This document shows positions 15,528-24,459 of a stretch of 30,198 nucleotides of DNA, piece by piece. The notes below the pieces were generated by a model, which was not told the DNA's origin, made no database searches, and saw nothing but the letters and a program-made list of their open reading frames with translations. The translations under genes and the position numbers were made by a program. Location of the stretch: NCBI GenBank assembly GCA_046305255.1, contig JBKCCF010000099.1:1-30198 (forward strand). The letters are read 5' to 3'. Source of the DNA: UBA6136 sp046305255. Lineage in GTDB: Bacteria; Pseudomonadota; Gammaproteobacteria; Methylococcales; Methylococcaceae. The stretch's first letter is position 1, and each line of letters begins with the position of its first letter.

Positions 15528-16922
15528 TCAGGCCGAAATGCCGCCCGCAGTCAGTTTGGCAGGATCCAGCAGACGTTCGAGTTCCGCCCGGCTGATATCT
15601 GTCATATCGACTGCAACATCAATAATGGGACGCTGACTCTTGTAGGCAGTTTTGGCTATTTCCGCAGCCTTTAGATAGCCGATGACGGGGTTCAGAGCGG
15701 TGACCAGAATAGGGTTCAGGGACAGGGCCTGCAGCAGTGTGTCATTTCTGACCTTGAAATCAATGATGGCCTTGTCGGCCAAAAGACGCGCGGCGTTGGC
15801 GATCAACTCTACGCTTTGCAGCAGGTTGTAGGCGATGACCGGCAGCATGACATTCAATTGAAATACGCCCGACTGACCGGCAACGGTAATCGTGGCATCG
15901 TTACCGATCACCTGTGCGGCCACCATGCAGACGGCCTCGGGTATCACCGGATTGACCTTGCCGGGCATGATGGAGCTGCCGGGTTGCAGGGGCTGCAGTT
16001 CGATTTCACTGAGTCCCGCCAGCGGGCCGGAGTTCATCCAGCGCAGATCGTTGGCGATCTTCATCAGGCTGACGGCGACGGTCTTTAACTGGCCCGATAG
16101 CTCTACCGCCGCATCCTGACTGCCCAGGCTTTCAAAGAACGAGTCGTTAGGTGTGAAGGGGATGCCGGTTTTTTTTGCCAAAGCCGCTGCGATGCCGGTC
16201 GCAAATGCGGGATGCGCGTTGATGCCGGTACCGACGGCGGTGCCGCCCTGAGCCAGTTTGTGAATCCGGGTTAGTGCTGAGGCGATGCGGGATTCGGCAT
16301 TGCGAATTTGCAGCACCCAGCCGCCGAGTTCCTGAGCCATGGTAATAGGCATGGCGTCCATCAGATGAGTGCGACCGGTTTTGACTGTTGCGGTTAGCGT
16401 ACTGGCTTTGGCTTCGATCGCTGCAGCCAGGTGGGCCAGCGCCGGTAGCAGTCGGTTATGACACTCGATGGCGACACTGAGATGGATGGCAGTCGGAATG
16501 GTGTCGTTGCTGCTTTGGCCCATATTGACGTGGTCGTTAGCGCTGACAGGCTGTCCGGCCAGATCGGAGGCGAGGTGGGCGATAACCTCGTTGACATTCA
16601 TGTTGGTGCTGGTACCGGAGCCCGTCTGGAAAACATCAATCGGAAACTGATCCGGGTATTGCCCGGCGACGATGCTGGCAGCCGCGTCGGCAATGGCGTG
16701 GGCAAGGGTTGGGTCGAGTTGCCCCAGGTCAGCATTGACGTCCGCCGCGCACTGCTTGATCAGGGCTACCGCCTGAATGAATGCCGGGGGCATGCAGAGT
16801 CCGCTGACGGGGAAGTTATTAATCGCCCGCTGGGTCTGCGCGCCATAGAGGGCGTCGGCAGGGACCTCAAGTTCGCCCATGCTGTCTTTTTCAATGCGGA
16901 AATTCGGGGTGATAAACGTCAT
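15528..16922 (-). CDS. fumC: class II fumarate hydratase
   Basis: Oxygen-stable, iron-free fumarase of the TCA cycle, interconverting fumarate and malate. The 464-aa protein shows the superfamily signature GSSIMPGKVNPVIPE near residue 315, T-G-S-G-T-S-T-N-M-N-V-N-E near 100, and K-T-G-R-T-H-L-M-D-A near 185 with the catalytic-site His. Length is normal. ATG 16922 has GGAG about ten bases upstream. It lies 48 bp downstream of the glutaredoxin-like gene in the same direction. Confidence 0.97.
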   Translation of the reverse strand: MTFITPNFRIEKDSMGELEVPADALYGAQTQRAINNFPVSGLCMPPAFIQAVALIKQCAADVNADLGQLDPTLAHAIADAAASIVAGQYPDQFPIDVFQTGSGTSTNMNVNEVIAHLASDLAGQPVSANDHVNMGQSSNDTIPTAIHLSVAIECHNRLLPALAHLAAAIEAKASTLTATVKTGRTHLMDAMPITMAQELGGWVLQIRNAESRIASALTRIHKLAQGGTAVGTGINAHPAFATGIAAALAKKTGIPFTPNDSFFESLGSQDAAVELSGQLKTVAVSLMKIANDLRWMNSGPLAGLSEIELQPLQPGSSIMPGKVNPVIPEAVCMVAAQVIGNDATITVAGQSGVFQLNVMLPVIAYNLLQSVELIANAARLLADKAIIDFKVRNDTLLQALSLNPILVTALNPVIGYLKAAEIAKTAYKSQRPIIDVAVDMTDISRAELERLLDPAKLTAGGISA

Positions 16923-16970
16923 GCGCGGTGGTCTCCTGCGATAGTTCGGGATGGCCGATCAGTGCCGGTT

Positions 16971-17225
16971 TTAAGGCTGCGGTTGTTGCAAGAAGGTTTC
17001 AATGGCGGCGGCGTCAAACGGCCAGCCCAACTCCTGGCCAGACGCCTGATTCACCAGCACCGGAATGCGCACGCCGTAGCGCTCGGTGAGCGCGTCGTCG
17101 TCGGCAATGTCACGATGACTGAGGGCCAGGCTGGCCAAGAGTTCGGGGTTCACTTCTGCGAGCATGGCCTTAGCCTTCTCACAGAGATGGCAGCCTGAAG
17201 TACCGAAAAGAATAAGCTGTTTCAT
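16971..17225 (-). CDS. glutaredoxin-like protein (DUF836 type)
   Basis: Small thioredoxin-fold protein of 84 aa with an N-terminal C-x2-C redox pair (Cys12 and Cys15 in TSGCHLCEKA), a cis-proline motif R-I-P-V-L near residue 54, and a closing G-W-P-F segment. It could act as a thiol-disulfide oxidoreductase, but no substrate is indicated. Its ATG lies six bases after the metH stop, so it is probably translated from the metH message. Without the dithiol motif I would have called it hypothetical; the family assignment is by pattern. Confidence 0.82.
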   Translation of the reverse strand: MKQLILFGTSGCHLCEKAKAMLAEVNPELLASLALSHRDIADDDALTERYGVRIPVLVNQASGQELGWPFDAAAIETFLQQPQP

Positions 17226-17231
17226 CAGGAA

Positions 17232-20200
17232 TCAGTCCGGCTCATAGGCGAGGCTCGGTGCCAGCCAGCGCTCAATATCCCGCACAGCCATTCCCTTGCG
17301 GCGGGCGTAATCCTCGACCTGATCACGATTGATCTTGCCGACGTTGAAATAACGGGTCGCCGGGTGGGACAGATACCAGCCGCTCACGGAGGAGGCAGGA
17401 TACATGGCGAACGATTCAGTCAGGCTGATGCCGGTCTGGGCTTCCACATCAAGCAGACTGAACAGGGTTGCCTTTTCGGTATGGTCGGGACAGGCGGGAT
17501 AGCCGGGGGCAGGGCGGATACCCCGATATTCTTCATTGATCAGTTGTTGGCTTGCCAGTGATTCCTCAGCGGCATAACCCCAGAATTCGCGGCGGACCCG
17601 CTGGTGCAGACATTCGGCAAAGGCTTCTGCCAGACGATCTGCCAGCGCCTTGAGCATGATGCTGCTGTAGTCATCGTGCTGTGCGGCAAACGCGTCCAGA
17701 TGTTTCTCAATGCCTATGCCGGCGGTGACGGCGAAACCGCCAATATAATCCGTCTGACCGCTATCCTTGGGCGATACAAAGTCTGCAAGGCAGTAGTTGC
17801 GCTGACCGGGTGGCTTGATTGCCTGCTGGCGAAGCTGATGAAGGACTGCCAGTCGGTGGGTCTGGCTGTCATCCTGATACACAATAATGTCGTCGCCGTC
17901 GGCATGAGCAGGGAAGAAGCCCATTACAGCCCGCGCGGTCAGCCATTCCTGCTCCACCAGTAATTTAAGCATGGCCCTGGCATCCGCCAGCAGCGTGCGG
18001 GCCTGCTCTCCGACAATCTCGTCATCAAGAATTTTGGGGTAACTACCCGCCAGTTCCCAGGTGTGAAAGAACGGCGACCAGTCAATAAAGTCGACCAGTT
18101 CTGCCAGCGGATAGCGGTCAAAGCTGCGGATGCCGGTAAAGGTGGGTTTCGGCGGGACGTAATGCATCCAATCGGCCTGAAATCCATGAGCCCGCGCCTG
18201 ATCAAGGGCGTGCATGGGGACTTTTGCCTTGCGGCCACCGTGGTGCAGCCGGACTTCTTCGTATTCTTTCCTGATTTTTGCGACGTAGTCATCGCTTAAT
18301 TCATCACTGAGCAGACTTCCGGCTACCCCGACGGCCCGCGATGCGTCGGTCACATAGACGGTAGGCCCCGCCACATAGTGGGGTTCGATCTTGACCGCGG
18401 TGTGGGCCCGCGAAGTAGTGGCCCCCCCAATCATTAACGGGATGGTGAACCTGAGTCGCTGCATTTCTTTGGCGACATGAACCATCTCGTCCAGAGAGGG
18501 AGTAATCAGCCCGGATAAGCCGATGATATCGACCCGGTGCTCGCGGGCGGCCTCAAGGATTTTCTCGCAGGGCTGCATCACGCCGAGATCAACCACGTCA
18601 AAGCCATTGCATTGCAGGACGACGCCGACGATGTTCTTCCCAATGTCATGCACATCGCCCTTGACGGTGGCCATCAGGATTTTGCCGTTTGAGCGCGGAG
18701 CAGGGTTCAGTGCTTTTTCCGCCTCCATGTAAGGCATGAGGTAGGCAACCGATTTTTTCATGACCCGGGCCGACTTGACCACCTGCGGCAGAAACATTTT
18801 GCCGGCACCGAACAAATCGCCGACCACGTTCATGCCATCCATCAACGGGCCTTCAATGACATGCAGGGGGCGGTCAAACTGCTGCCGCGCCTCTTCGGTA
18901 TCAGCCTCAATAAATTCATCTATGCCTTTGATTAGGGCATGTTCCAGTCGTTTGTTGACGGGCAGGGTACGCCACGCCTGATCCTCCTTCTTCTCGACAG
19001 TGCCCCCTTCCTCCCGGTACTTGTCTGCCAGCGCCAGGAGCCTTTCGGTGGCTTCGGAGTTGCGGGCGAGGATGACATCCTCAATGACGTCACGCAGTTC
19101 GTGGGGAATGTCGGCATAGATGGCGAGCTGGCCGGCGTTAACAATGCCCATGTCCATACCGTTGCGTATGGCATGAAACAGGAAAACGGCATGTATGGCT
19201 TCACGGACGGCGTTATTGCCACGAAATGAGAATGACACATTCGAGACGCCGCCAGAAATCAGGGCATGGGGCAGGCTATCCTTTATTTTTTTGACCGCTT
19301 CGATGAAGTCGAGACCGTAGCGGTTATGGTCTTCGATGCCCGTGGCAACGGCAAAGATATTGGGATCAAAAATGATGTCTTCTGCCGGGAAATCCAGCGT
19401 TTCAGTCAAAAGTCGATAGGCACGGGTACAGATGTCGACCTTGCGCTCTACGGTATCGGCCTGACCTACTTCATCAAAAGCCATGACGATCACCGCCGCG
19501 CCATACCGGCGCACCAGGCGAGCCTGCTCGAGAAAGGCCGCTTCGCCTTCTTTCATTGAAATGGAGTTGACGATGCCCTTGCCTTGCAGGCACTTCAGCC
19601 CCGCCTCCAGAATGTCCCACTTTGAGGAGTCGAGCATCACGGGAACGCGGGCGATATCAGGTTCCGCTGCAATCAAATTGAGAAACCGGACCATCGCGGC
19701 CTTGGAGTCGAGCATCCCTTCATCCATGTTGATGTCGATGATCTGGGCGCCGCTTTCGACCTGCTGACGGGCAACCTCAAGAGCCTGCTCGTAGTTTTCC
19801 TCGCGAATCAGCCGTCTGAATGCGGCGGAGCCGGTAACGTTGGTACGCTCCCCAACATTGACAAACAATGTTTCGGGGCCAATGTTGAGAGATTCGAGTC
19901 CCGACAGCCGGCATTTGGGGGTTATTTCAGGCAGGGCTCGCGGGGGGAAGTGCTGAACGGCATCATGGATGGCCTGGATATGGGGCGGGCGGGTTCCGCA
20001 ACAGCCGCCGATGATATTCAGAAAACCTTGCTCGGCCCATTCGGCAATCTCTTTCGCCATAGCTTCTGGCGATTCGTCATATTCACCAAACTCGTTCGGC
20101 AGACCGGCGTTGGGATGGGCCGAGACATGGGTATCGGCGATACCGGACAGTTCCTCAATGTATTGCCGGAGCTGTTTTGCCCCTAACGCACAGTTGAAGC

Positions 20201-20942
20201 CTATTGAAATGGGGCGGGCATGCTTGAGAGAGTTCCAAAAGGCTTCGACGGTCTGGCCGGACAGGGTGCGACCCGAGGCATCGGTGATCGTGCCGGAGAT
20301 CATGATCGGTAACGGAAGGGAGTGATCTTCCGTGAACTTTTCAACCGCAAATATCGCGGCCTTGGCATTAAGAGTGTCGAACACGGTTTCAATCAGGATG
20401 ACGTCCGCACCGCCATCGACCAGACCCCGCGTCGCCTCGTAATAGGTCGTAACGAGTTCGTCGAAGTTAACATTACGAAAGCCGGGGTCGTTGACATCAG
20501 GCGATAGCGTTGCCGTCCGACTGGTCGGCCCAAGTACACCCGCAACAAAACGGGGGCGGTCCGGCGTTTTGGCCGTCATGTCGTCGCAGGCCGTTCGTGC
20601 CAATTGTGTCGCGGTGAAATTCAGTTCGTAGACCAGCGACTCCATGCCGTAATCAGCCATGCTGATAGTGTTGGAATTGAAGGTGTTGGTTTCAAGAATA
20701 TCCGCACCCGCGTCAAGATAGGCGTCGTGAATCGCGCGAATGATCTGGGGTTGGGTGAGGCTCAGTAGATCATTGTTGCCCTTAAGGTCACTGGGCCATT
20801 CAGCGAATCGTGTACCCCGATAGTCCTGTTCTGCAAGCTGGTAGGTCTGAATCATCGTGCCCATGGCGCCATCCAGAAACAGTATGCGCTGGCAGAGTAG
20901 GGACTGGAGCAGGCGGGATCGGGCTGAGAAATCTGTGGTCAT
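17232..20942 (-). CDS. metH: cobalamin-dependent methionine synthase
   Basis: Transfers the methyl group of methyltetrahydrofolate through cobalamin to homocysteine. All four modules are present in 1236 aa: the homocysteine domain (residues 1-330; GAMGTMIQ, zinc cysteines in F-N-C-A-L-G and G-G-C-C-G-T), the pterin domain (about 350-640; GERTNVTGSAAF and D-I-N-M-D-E-G-M), the cobalamin domain (about 650-880; D-V-H-D-I-G with the axial His) and the activation domain (about 900-1236; RGIRPAPGYPACPDHTEK for S-adenosylmethionine binding). Length matches E. coli MetH. I see no cobalamin riboswitch in the 218-bp upstream gap. Confidence 0.98.
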   Translation of the reverse strand: MTTDFSARSRLLQSLLCQRILFLDGAMGTMIQTYQLAEQDYRGTRFAEWPSDLKGNNDLLSLTQPQIIRAIHDAYLDAGADILETNTFNSNTISMADYGMESLVYELNFTATQLARTACDDMTAKTPDRPRFVAGVLGPTSRTATLSPDVNDPGFRNVNFDELVTTYYEATRGLVDGGADVILIETVFDTLNAKAAIFAVEKFTEDHSLPLPIMISGTITDASGRTLSGQTVEAFWNSLKHARPISIGFNCALGAKQLRQYIEELSGIADTHVSAHPNAGLPNEFGEYDESPEAMAKEIAEWAEQGFLNIIGGCCGTRPPHIQAIHDAVQHFPPRALPEITPKCRLSGLESLNIGPETLFVNVGERTNVTGSAAFRRLIREENYEQALEVARQQVESGAQIIDINMDEGMLDSKAAMVRFLNLIAAEPDIARVPVMLDSSKWDILEAGLKCLQGKGIVNSISMKEGEAAFLEQARLVRRYGAAVIVMAFDEVGQADTVERKVDICTRAYRLLTETLDFPAEDIIFDPNIFAVATGIEDHNRYGLDFIEAVKKIKDSLPHALISGGVSNVSFSFRGNNAVREAIHAVFLFHAIRNGMDMGIVNAGQLAIYADIPHELRDVIEDVILARNSEATERLLALADKYREEGGTVEKKEDQAWRTLPVNKRLEHALIKGIDEFIEADTEEARQQFDRPLHVIEGPLMDGMNVVGDLFGAGKMFLPQVVKSARVMKKSVAYLMPYMEAEKALNPAPRSNGKILMATVKGDVHDIGKNIVGVVLQCNGFDVVDLGVMQPCEKILEAAREHRVDIIGLSGLITPSLDEMVHVAKEMQRLRFTIPLMIGGATTSRAHTAVKIEPHYVAGPTVYVTDASRAVGVAGSLLSDELSDDYVAKIRKEYEEVRLHHGGRKAKVPMHALDQARAHGFQADWMHYVPPKPTFTGIRSFDRYPLAELVDFIDWSPFFHTWELAGSYPKILDDEIVGEQARTLLADARAMLKLLVEQEWLTARAVMGFFPAHADGDDIIVYQDDSQTHRLAVLHQLRQQAIKPPGQRNYCLADFVSPKDSGQTDYIGGFAVTAGIGIEKHLDAFAAQHDDYSSIMLKALADRLAEAFAECLHQRVRREFWGYAAEESLASQQLINEEYRGIRPAPGYPACPDHTEKATLFSLLDVEAQTGISLTESFAMYPASSVSGWYLSHPATRYFNVGKINRDQVEDYARRKGMAVRDIERWLAPSLAYEPD

Positions 20943-21160
20943 TAGGCTGGGTGCTTTAAGTGCTTGGGCGTCAGGCCCGGCATTGTAGACGGAGGGTTCC
21001 TGAGTATAAACCTCATATGTCGCTGTGATCAGGGCTGTTGCAGTGCAGTGGTTTGAATGAGGCCATCGTAATGTTAGACTGATCTCCTACCTTAAGACTA
21101 GGAAATTTGGCTTGAAACCAGATGTCTCTGTACCAGGCCAACAAACAAAGGAAACATGCT

Positions 21161-21745
21161 ATGACTCACGTATTGCCGCCTCTACCCTATGAAAAAGATG
21201 CACTGGAACCCTATATTTCAGCCGAAACACTTGATTTTCACCACGGGAAACACCACCAAACCTACGTTACAAATCTGAATAATTTGATAACCGATACCGA
21301 ATTTGCAGACCTTCCGCTGGAGGACATCATAGTCAAGGCCACAGGTGGAATTTTCAACAACGCCGCTCAAGTCTGGAACCACACTTTTTATTGGAACTGC
21401 CTGTCACCTAATGGTGGGGGACAACCCACTGGGCCATTGGCCGATGCCATTAACACCACTTTTGGCTCATTCGATGGCTTCAAGGAAGCATTCACGAAAT
21501 GCGCCATCACGACTTTTGGCTCGGGGTGGGCTTGGTTGGTACGAAACGCAGATGGAACTATTGCTCTGGTCAGCACCAGCAATGCTGGGTGTCCGCTCAC
21601 AAGCGTTCAGAAGCCCCTCCTAACTTGTGACGTATGGGAACATGCTTACTATGTGGATTATAGGAATGCTCGTCCAAAGTACGTCGAAGAATTCTGGAGG
21701 ATTGTTAACTGGGAATTTGTAGCCAAAAACTTTGAAGGCACCTGA
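21161..21745 (+). CDS. sodB: iron superoxide dismutase
   Basis: Cytoplasmic enzyme converting superoxide to oxygen and hydrogen peroxide. The 194-aa product has the four metal ligands in context: His27 (L-D-F-H-H-G-K-H-H), His73 (A-A-Q-V-W-N-H-T-F-Y-W), and the Asp and His of C-D-V-W-E-H-A-Y-Y-V-D-Y-R-N. A-A-Q-x-W-N-H-T-F-Y-W-N is typical of Fe-type enzymes. ATG 21161 follows AAAGGA at good spacing; an in-frame ATG at 21122 would add an unusual N-terminus. It is divergent from metH and looks richer in A/T than the genes to its left. Confidence 0.96.
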   Translation: MTHVLPPLPYEKDALEPYISAETLDFHHGKHHQTYVTNLNNLITDTEFADLPLEDIIVKATGGIFNNAAQVWNHTFYWNCLSPNGGGQPTGPLADAINTTFGSFDGFKEAFTKCAITTFGSGWAWLVRNADGTIALVSTSNAGCPLTSVQKPLLTCDVWEHAYYVDYRNARPKYVEEFWRIVNWEFVAKNFEGT

Positions 21746-21877
21746 TACAACAGCCACTTCGGTGGGGTAGTCCTGAGCCCGTTTCGCGTAAATTCATTAT
21801 TTCTGTCTAGTCAGTTAAGGTTGGATTGGAGTTAGTAATGATATTCGGCCATGGGTTCAGGAGGCTCTTCAGAGCAT

Positions 21878-21906
21878 CCCAAGGCAGGGAGGTTTTTCGA
21901 GATGCC
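21878..21906 (-). repeat. IS-end-like dispersed repeat, copy 1
   Basis: A 29-bp sequence with core AGGGAGGTTTTTCGAG matches the reverse complement of 30089-30117 at 27 of 29 positions, counted by eye. The tip facing right reads GGCATCTCG on the minus strand. No transposase or partner terminal repeat is seen to its left, so if this is an element end it is a remnant. Confidence 0.6.
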
Positions 21907-21932
21907 GATAGGGTGTCTGCATTGTGAGGCTC

Positions 21933-21973
21933 GGGGGCTTGTAATTGCTAAGTTATAACTTCCCAAGGCCCCC
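21933..21973. repeat. nested inverted repeat with internal 12-bp palindrome
   Basis: Arms GGGGGCTT (21933-21940) and AAGGCCCCC (21965-21973) pair with one bulge. Inside lies the perfect palindrome AAGTTATAACTT (21950-21961). It could be a hairpin or a protein-binding site; no T-run follows. Confidence 0.5.
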
Positions 21974-21983
21974 ACAATCCAGC

Positions 21984-22012
21984 ATCAGCAGATCCATCAA
22001 TGGATAGCTGAT
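21984..22012. repeat. imperfect stem-loop
   Basis: ATCAGCAGATCCAT is followed after two bases by its near reverse complement ATGGATAGCTGAT, with one bulged base. It is close to the preceding inverted repeat. The function is unknown. Confidence 0.5.
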
Positions 22013-22169
22013 TGCGTGAATGGATTCCATCCCAACTCCAGACACAAGACCTACCCTAAACAGGCATTAGACAAATAGCGCATAATTATTATTATGTTAA
22101 ATATGAAGCTGATCGAATATATCGCCATTGCTCGTATCCCAACACCACTTGTTTATTAGTCGGCACGAA

Positions 22170-23546
22170 CTAACGTGGCCGAATACTGATTAAGGTCTTC
22201 CACGTAAAGGCGGTTAGCAGAAAGACCAGCGCCACTACCACAGCAGTGCAGACAACGAAGATGATTCCCATACGAAACGCATAATCGACCAGTTCACGCC
22301 CTCCCGCTTGGGCCTGTTGTACGATATCCTTACTTGTTTTAGTTAATTGACTCATATTCTGGGGGGCAAGGCTAGGCTGCAACGTGCGTAAAAACTCGGT
22401 TAGGCGCTGGGTCATACCATCTATCCTGACCGCAGCATCAGCATAATCCTTGATATGGAAAGGTTCGGATGCAGACTCAGTACCCTTTGGCGCTTGATCC
22501 ATTTGCCGTAGGATGTCGCTGTACGCCTTAAGCGCCTTTTCGGTGGAGGTAGCCATCAGGCTTCCTTGTCCGAAGGCCTGGCTCACCTGCTTGCTCAGTT
22601 CAGATAACCCATGTTGCTCCTTCCAGATGCTGGTCATAATCTTTTCGCGCTCTGAACTCAGGAGCGACGGCATTTGTTCAGCAGTTTTGCTTACACGCTC
22701 TCCGGCGCTTGCAAGTTTATCAGCGCTATTGATGAACTTCTCAATCTCGGGGACCCTACTGGTTCTGATGGTCAACAGTTCCATCTGCCATTCAAGTAAC
22801 TGCGGCATTCTCTGCCCCAAAAACATTGCGCGCTCACCGAATAGGCGTGTTTCTGTCAATTCCCGGGTGGCGGGATCAAGCCCTGCCAGTGGGTCAAGAT
22901 CCAGCAGGGAAAATACGCTAGTAACGTTCTGGTTGTTCTTTTTGGCGCGAGAACTGCTCTGAAGAATCTGGTTGACTGAGGTTATACTTGCCAGCATGCC
23001 AAAATCAGAGTCATTAATCGTATGCCTATGGCTCCAGTTGGTTACCGTTTTGCTCAGTTCATCAATCTGCTCATCCGTTAGGACATGATGGGCAAGTTTG
23101 TGTATTTCGCTGTCCAGCCGCTTGATCACGGCCAGCATTGAATTGGCGGAATCGCCGAAAACCTTGGGCCCCCAGTATTGATTGATTGATGCTTGTGCAG
23201 ACTGGGTGTAAACAATCATGCTGACCAGATTACTCAGGGCATTGTCGCCCGTTGCCAATGAAAGCATATCTGAAGCTACCCTCACCTTGACCAAGACCAG
23301 ATATTCTCGCGTCAGGGGTTTGCCATCCATTTTAAGTTGATCGGCGGACTGGGTGACCTGGGAGATGAAATTGTCGGCATATCGTAGTGTGTCATCCTGT
23401 AATTGAATGGGATCATAGGTTTTATCTGAATTAAATCCCTTGGCGAGGGTTCTGACTGCGATAACCGGAAGTTCGGCCGCTGTTTCCAACAGCGTGCAGG
23501 AGGTCAAGAGCACTGTGACCATGACCAAGAATAAGCGCAGGCACAT
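22170..23546 (-). CDS. unknown lipoprotein with C-terminal transmembrane helix
   Basis: A 458-aa protein that I cannot place in a family. It begins with a short lipoprotein signal (lipobox L-T-S-C, Cys17), followed by about 400 mostly helical, charged residues with heptad-like stretches (around residues 255-340 and 370-420). It ends in one strong hydrophobic helix (about 427-447) and a basic tail (S-I-R-P-R). Lipidation at one end and a membrane helix at the other would tether both ends, perhaps to one membrane or between two. It is divergent from the dienelactone hydrolase gene. No clear ribosome binding site lies before ATG 23546, so the start could be a later Met in the signal. Confidence 0.8.
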   Translation of the reverse strand: MCLRLFLVMVTVLLTSCTLLETAAELPVIAVRTLAKGFNSDKTYDPIQLQDDTLRYADNFISQVTQSADQLKMDGKPLTREYLVLVKVRVASDMLSLATGDNALSNLVSMIVYTQSAQASINQYWGPKVFGDSANSMLAVIKRLDSEIHKLAHHVLTDEQIDELSKTVTNWSHRHTINDSDFGMLASITSVNQILQSSSRAKKNNQNVTSVFSLLDLDPLAGLDPATRELTETRLFGERAMFLGQRMPQLLEWQMELLTIRTSRVPEIEKFINSADKLASAGERVSKTAEQMPSLLSSEREKIMTSIWKEQHGLSELSKQVSQAFGQGSLMATSTEKALKAYSDILRQMDQAPKGTESASEPFHIKDYADAAVRIDGMTQRLTEFLRTLQPSLAPQNMSQLTKTSKDIVQQAQAGGRELVDYAFRMGIIFVVCTAVVVALVFLLTAFTWKTLISIRPR

Positions 23547-23709
23547 AGAGAATTAAGATTGATTCAAGGGTACGGGTATTAAGCATACCCTCCCCACGAT
23601 CTCTGCGCATCTACGAAAAGCCTACGTTGGGTTCACTCCTGATTGTAAAGGCATCTATTCTCCGATTAGCCTATGTTTCCCCCGAACCCAATGATGTGGA
23701 GATCACCGT

Positions 23710-24429
23710 ATGACAATAACCTCCCGCCTTATTGACTATTACCATGAAGGTAGACGCCATGAAGGCTTCTTTGCCTTTGACGCATCCGCAGCAGTGCCCT
23801 TACCCGCCGTTTTGGTGGCGCATACCTGGGCAGGTCGCGACAATTTCGCTTGTGGCAAGGCACTAAAACTGGCAGAAATGGGTTATGCCGCTTTTGCCCT
23901 CGATATGTATGGCGATGCACAAATCGGGGAGACACCGGAAGCTTGTGCCGAACTAATGTCCGGTCTTATGAACGATCGGTCGGACCTCGCCGTCAGAGTT
24001 GCTATAGCTCTCGCCTCCCTTCGCGCTCAAATGGAGGTAGATGCTGCCCGCGTTGCTGCGATTGGATTCTGCTTTGGCGGTCTTTGTGTACTTGATCTTG
24101 CCCGTAGCGGGGCTGATCTGCAGGGTGTTGTCAGTTTTCATGGACTTTTTACCGCACCAGACCCGTTACCGACCAATTCAATTCCTGCCAAGGTTCTGAT
24201 TCTGCATGGCTTTGAAGACCCCATGGCACAGCCCGAACAGGCCATTGAGCTGGGACGGGAACTAACCCGCGCGGGTGCTGACTGGCAATTGCATCTGTAC
24301 GGCAATGCTGTGCACGCCTTTACCAACCCTAAAGCAAATAACGTTGCCGCCGGAACGGTCTACAACGCGACCGCTGACGCCCGTTCTTGGCAAAGCCTGC
24401 GGGATTTTCTGGCTGAAGTGCTAAAATAA
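23710..24429 (+). CDS. dienelactone hydrolase family protein
   Basis: A 239-aa alpha/beta hydrolase with a cysteine nucleophile in G-F-C-F-G-G (Cys121), Asp170 (H-G-F-E-D-P) and His202 (A-V-H-A-F-T-N-P), the Cys-Asp-His triad of the dienelactone hydrolase family. No signal peptide, so probably cytosolic. There are no aromatic-degradation genes nearby, so a carboxymethylenebutenolidase role should not be assumed; many homologues are general esterases. GGAG precedes the ATG at good spacing. accA starts 30 bp downstream in the same direction. Confidence 0.9.
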   Translation: MTITSRLIDYYHEGRRHEGFFAFDASAAVPLPAVLVAHTWAGRDNFACGKALKLAEMGYAAFALDMYGDAQIGETPEACAELMSGLMNDRSDLAVRVAIALASLRAQMEVDAARVAAIGFCFGGLCVLDLARSGADLQGVVSFHGLFTAPDPLPTNSIPAKVLILHGFEDPMAQPEQAIELGRELTRAGADWQLHLYGNAVHAFTNPKANNVAAGTVYNATADARSWQSLRDFLAEVLK

Positions 24430-24459
24430 ACCCCTTTAGTCGCGCTCCGGAACTGCAGT

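Larger units (their letters stand above)
21746..22169. other. gene-free stretch with inverted repeats and an IS-end-like sequence
   Basis: No credible gene is seen in these 424 bp. They contain a small CCAC-TTCG-GTGG hairpin just after sodB (21754-21765), the IS-end-like sequence at 21878-21906, a nested inverted repeat (21933-21973), a stem-loop (21984-22012), and an AT-rich segment around 22075-22100. The whole looks like a scar of old mobile DNA. Confidence 0.6.

Noticed and set aside
16458..17198. 246-codon plus-strand frame opposite fumC and the glutaredoxin-like gene
   Set aside because: Long only because of high GC and codon bias on the other strand; both opposite genes are unmistakable.
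20943..21160. Cobalamin or SAM riboswitch before metH
   Set aside because: I looked for a B12-box-like core and paired stems and found none convincing; a covariance-model scan would settle it.
21746..22169. tRNA gene or small ORF after sodB
   Set aside because: No cloverleaf, TTCGA-type T-arm in context or CCA end fits, and all frames are short and interrupted.
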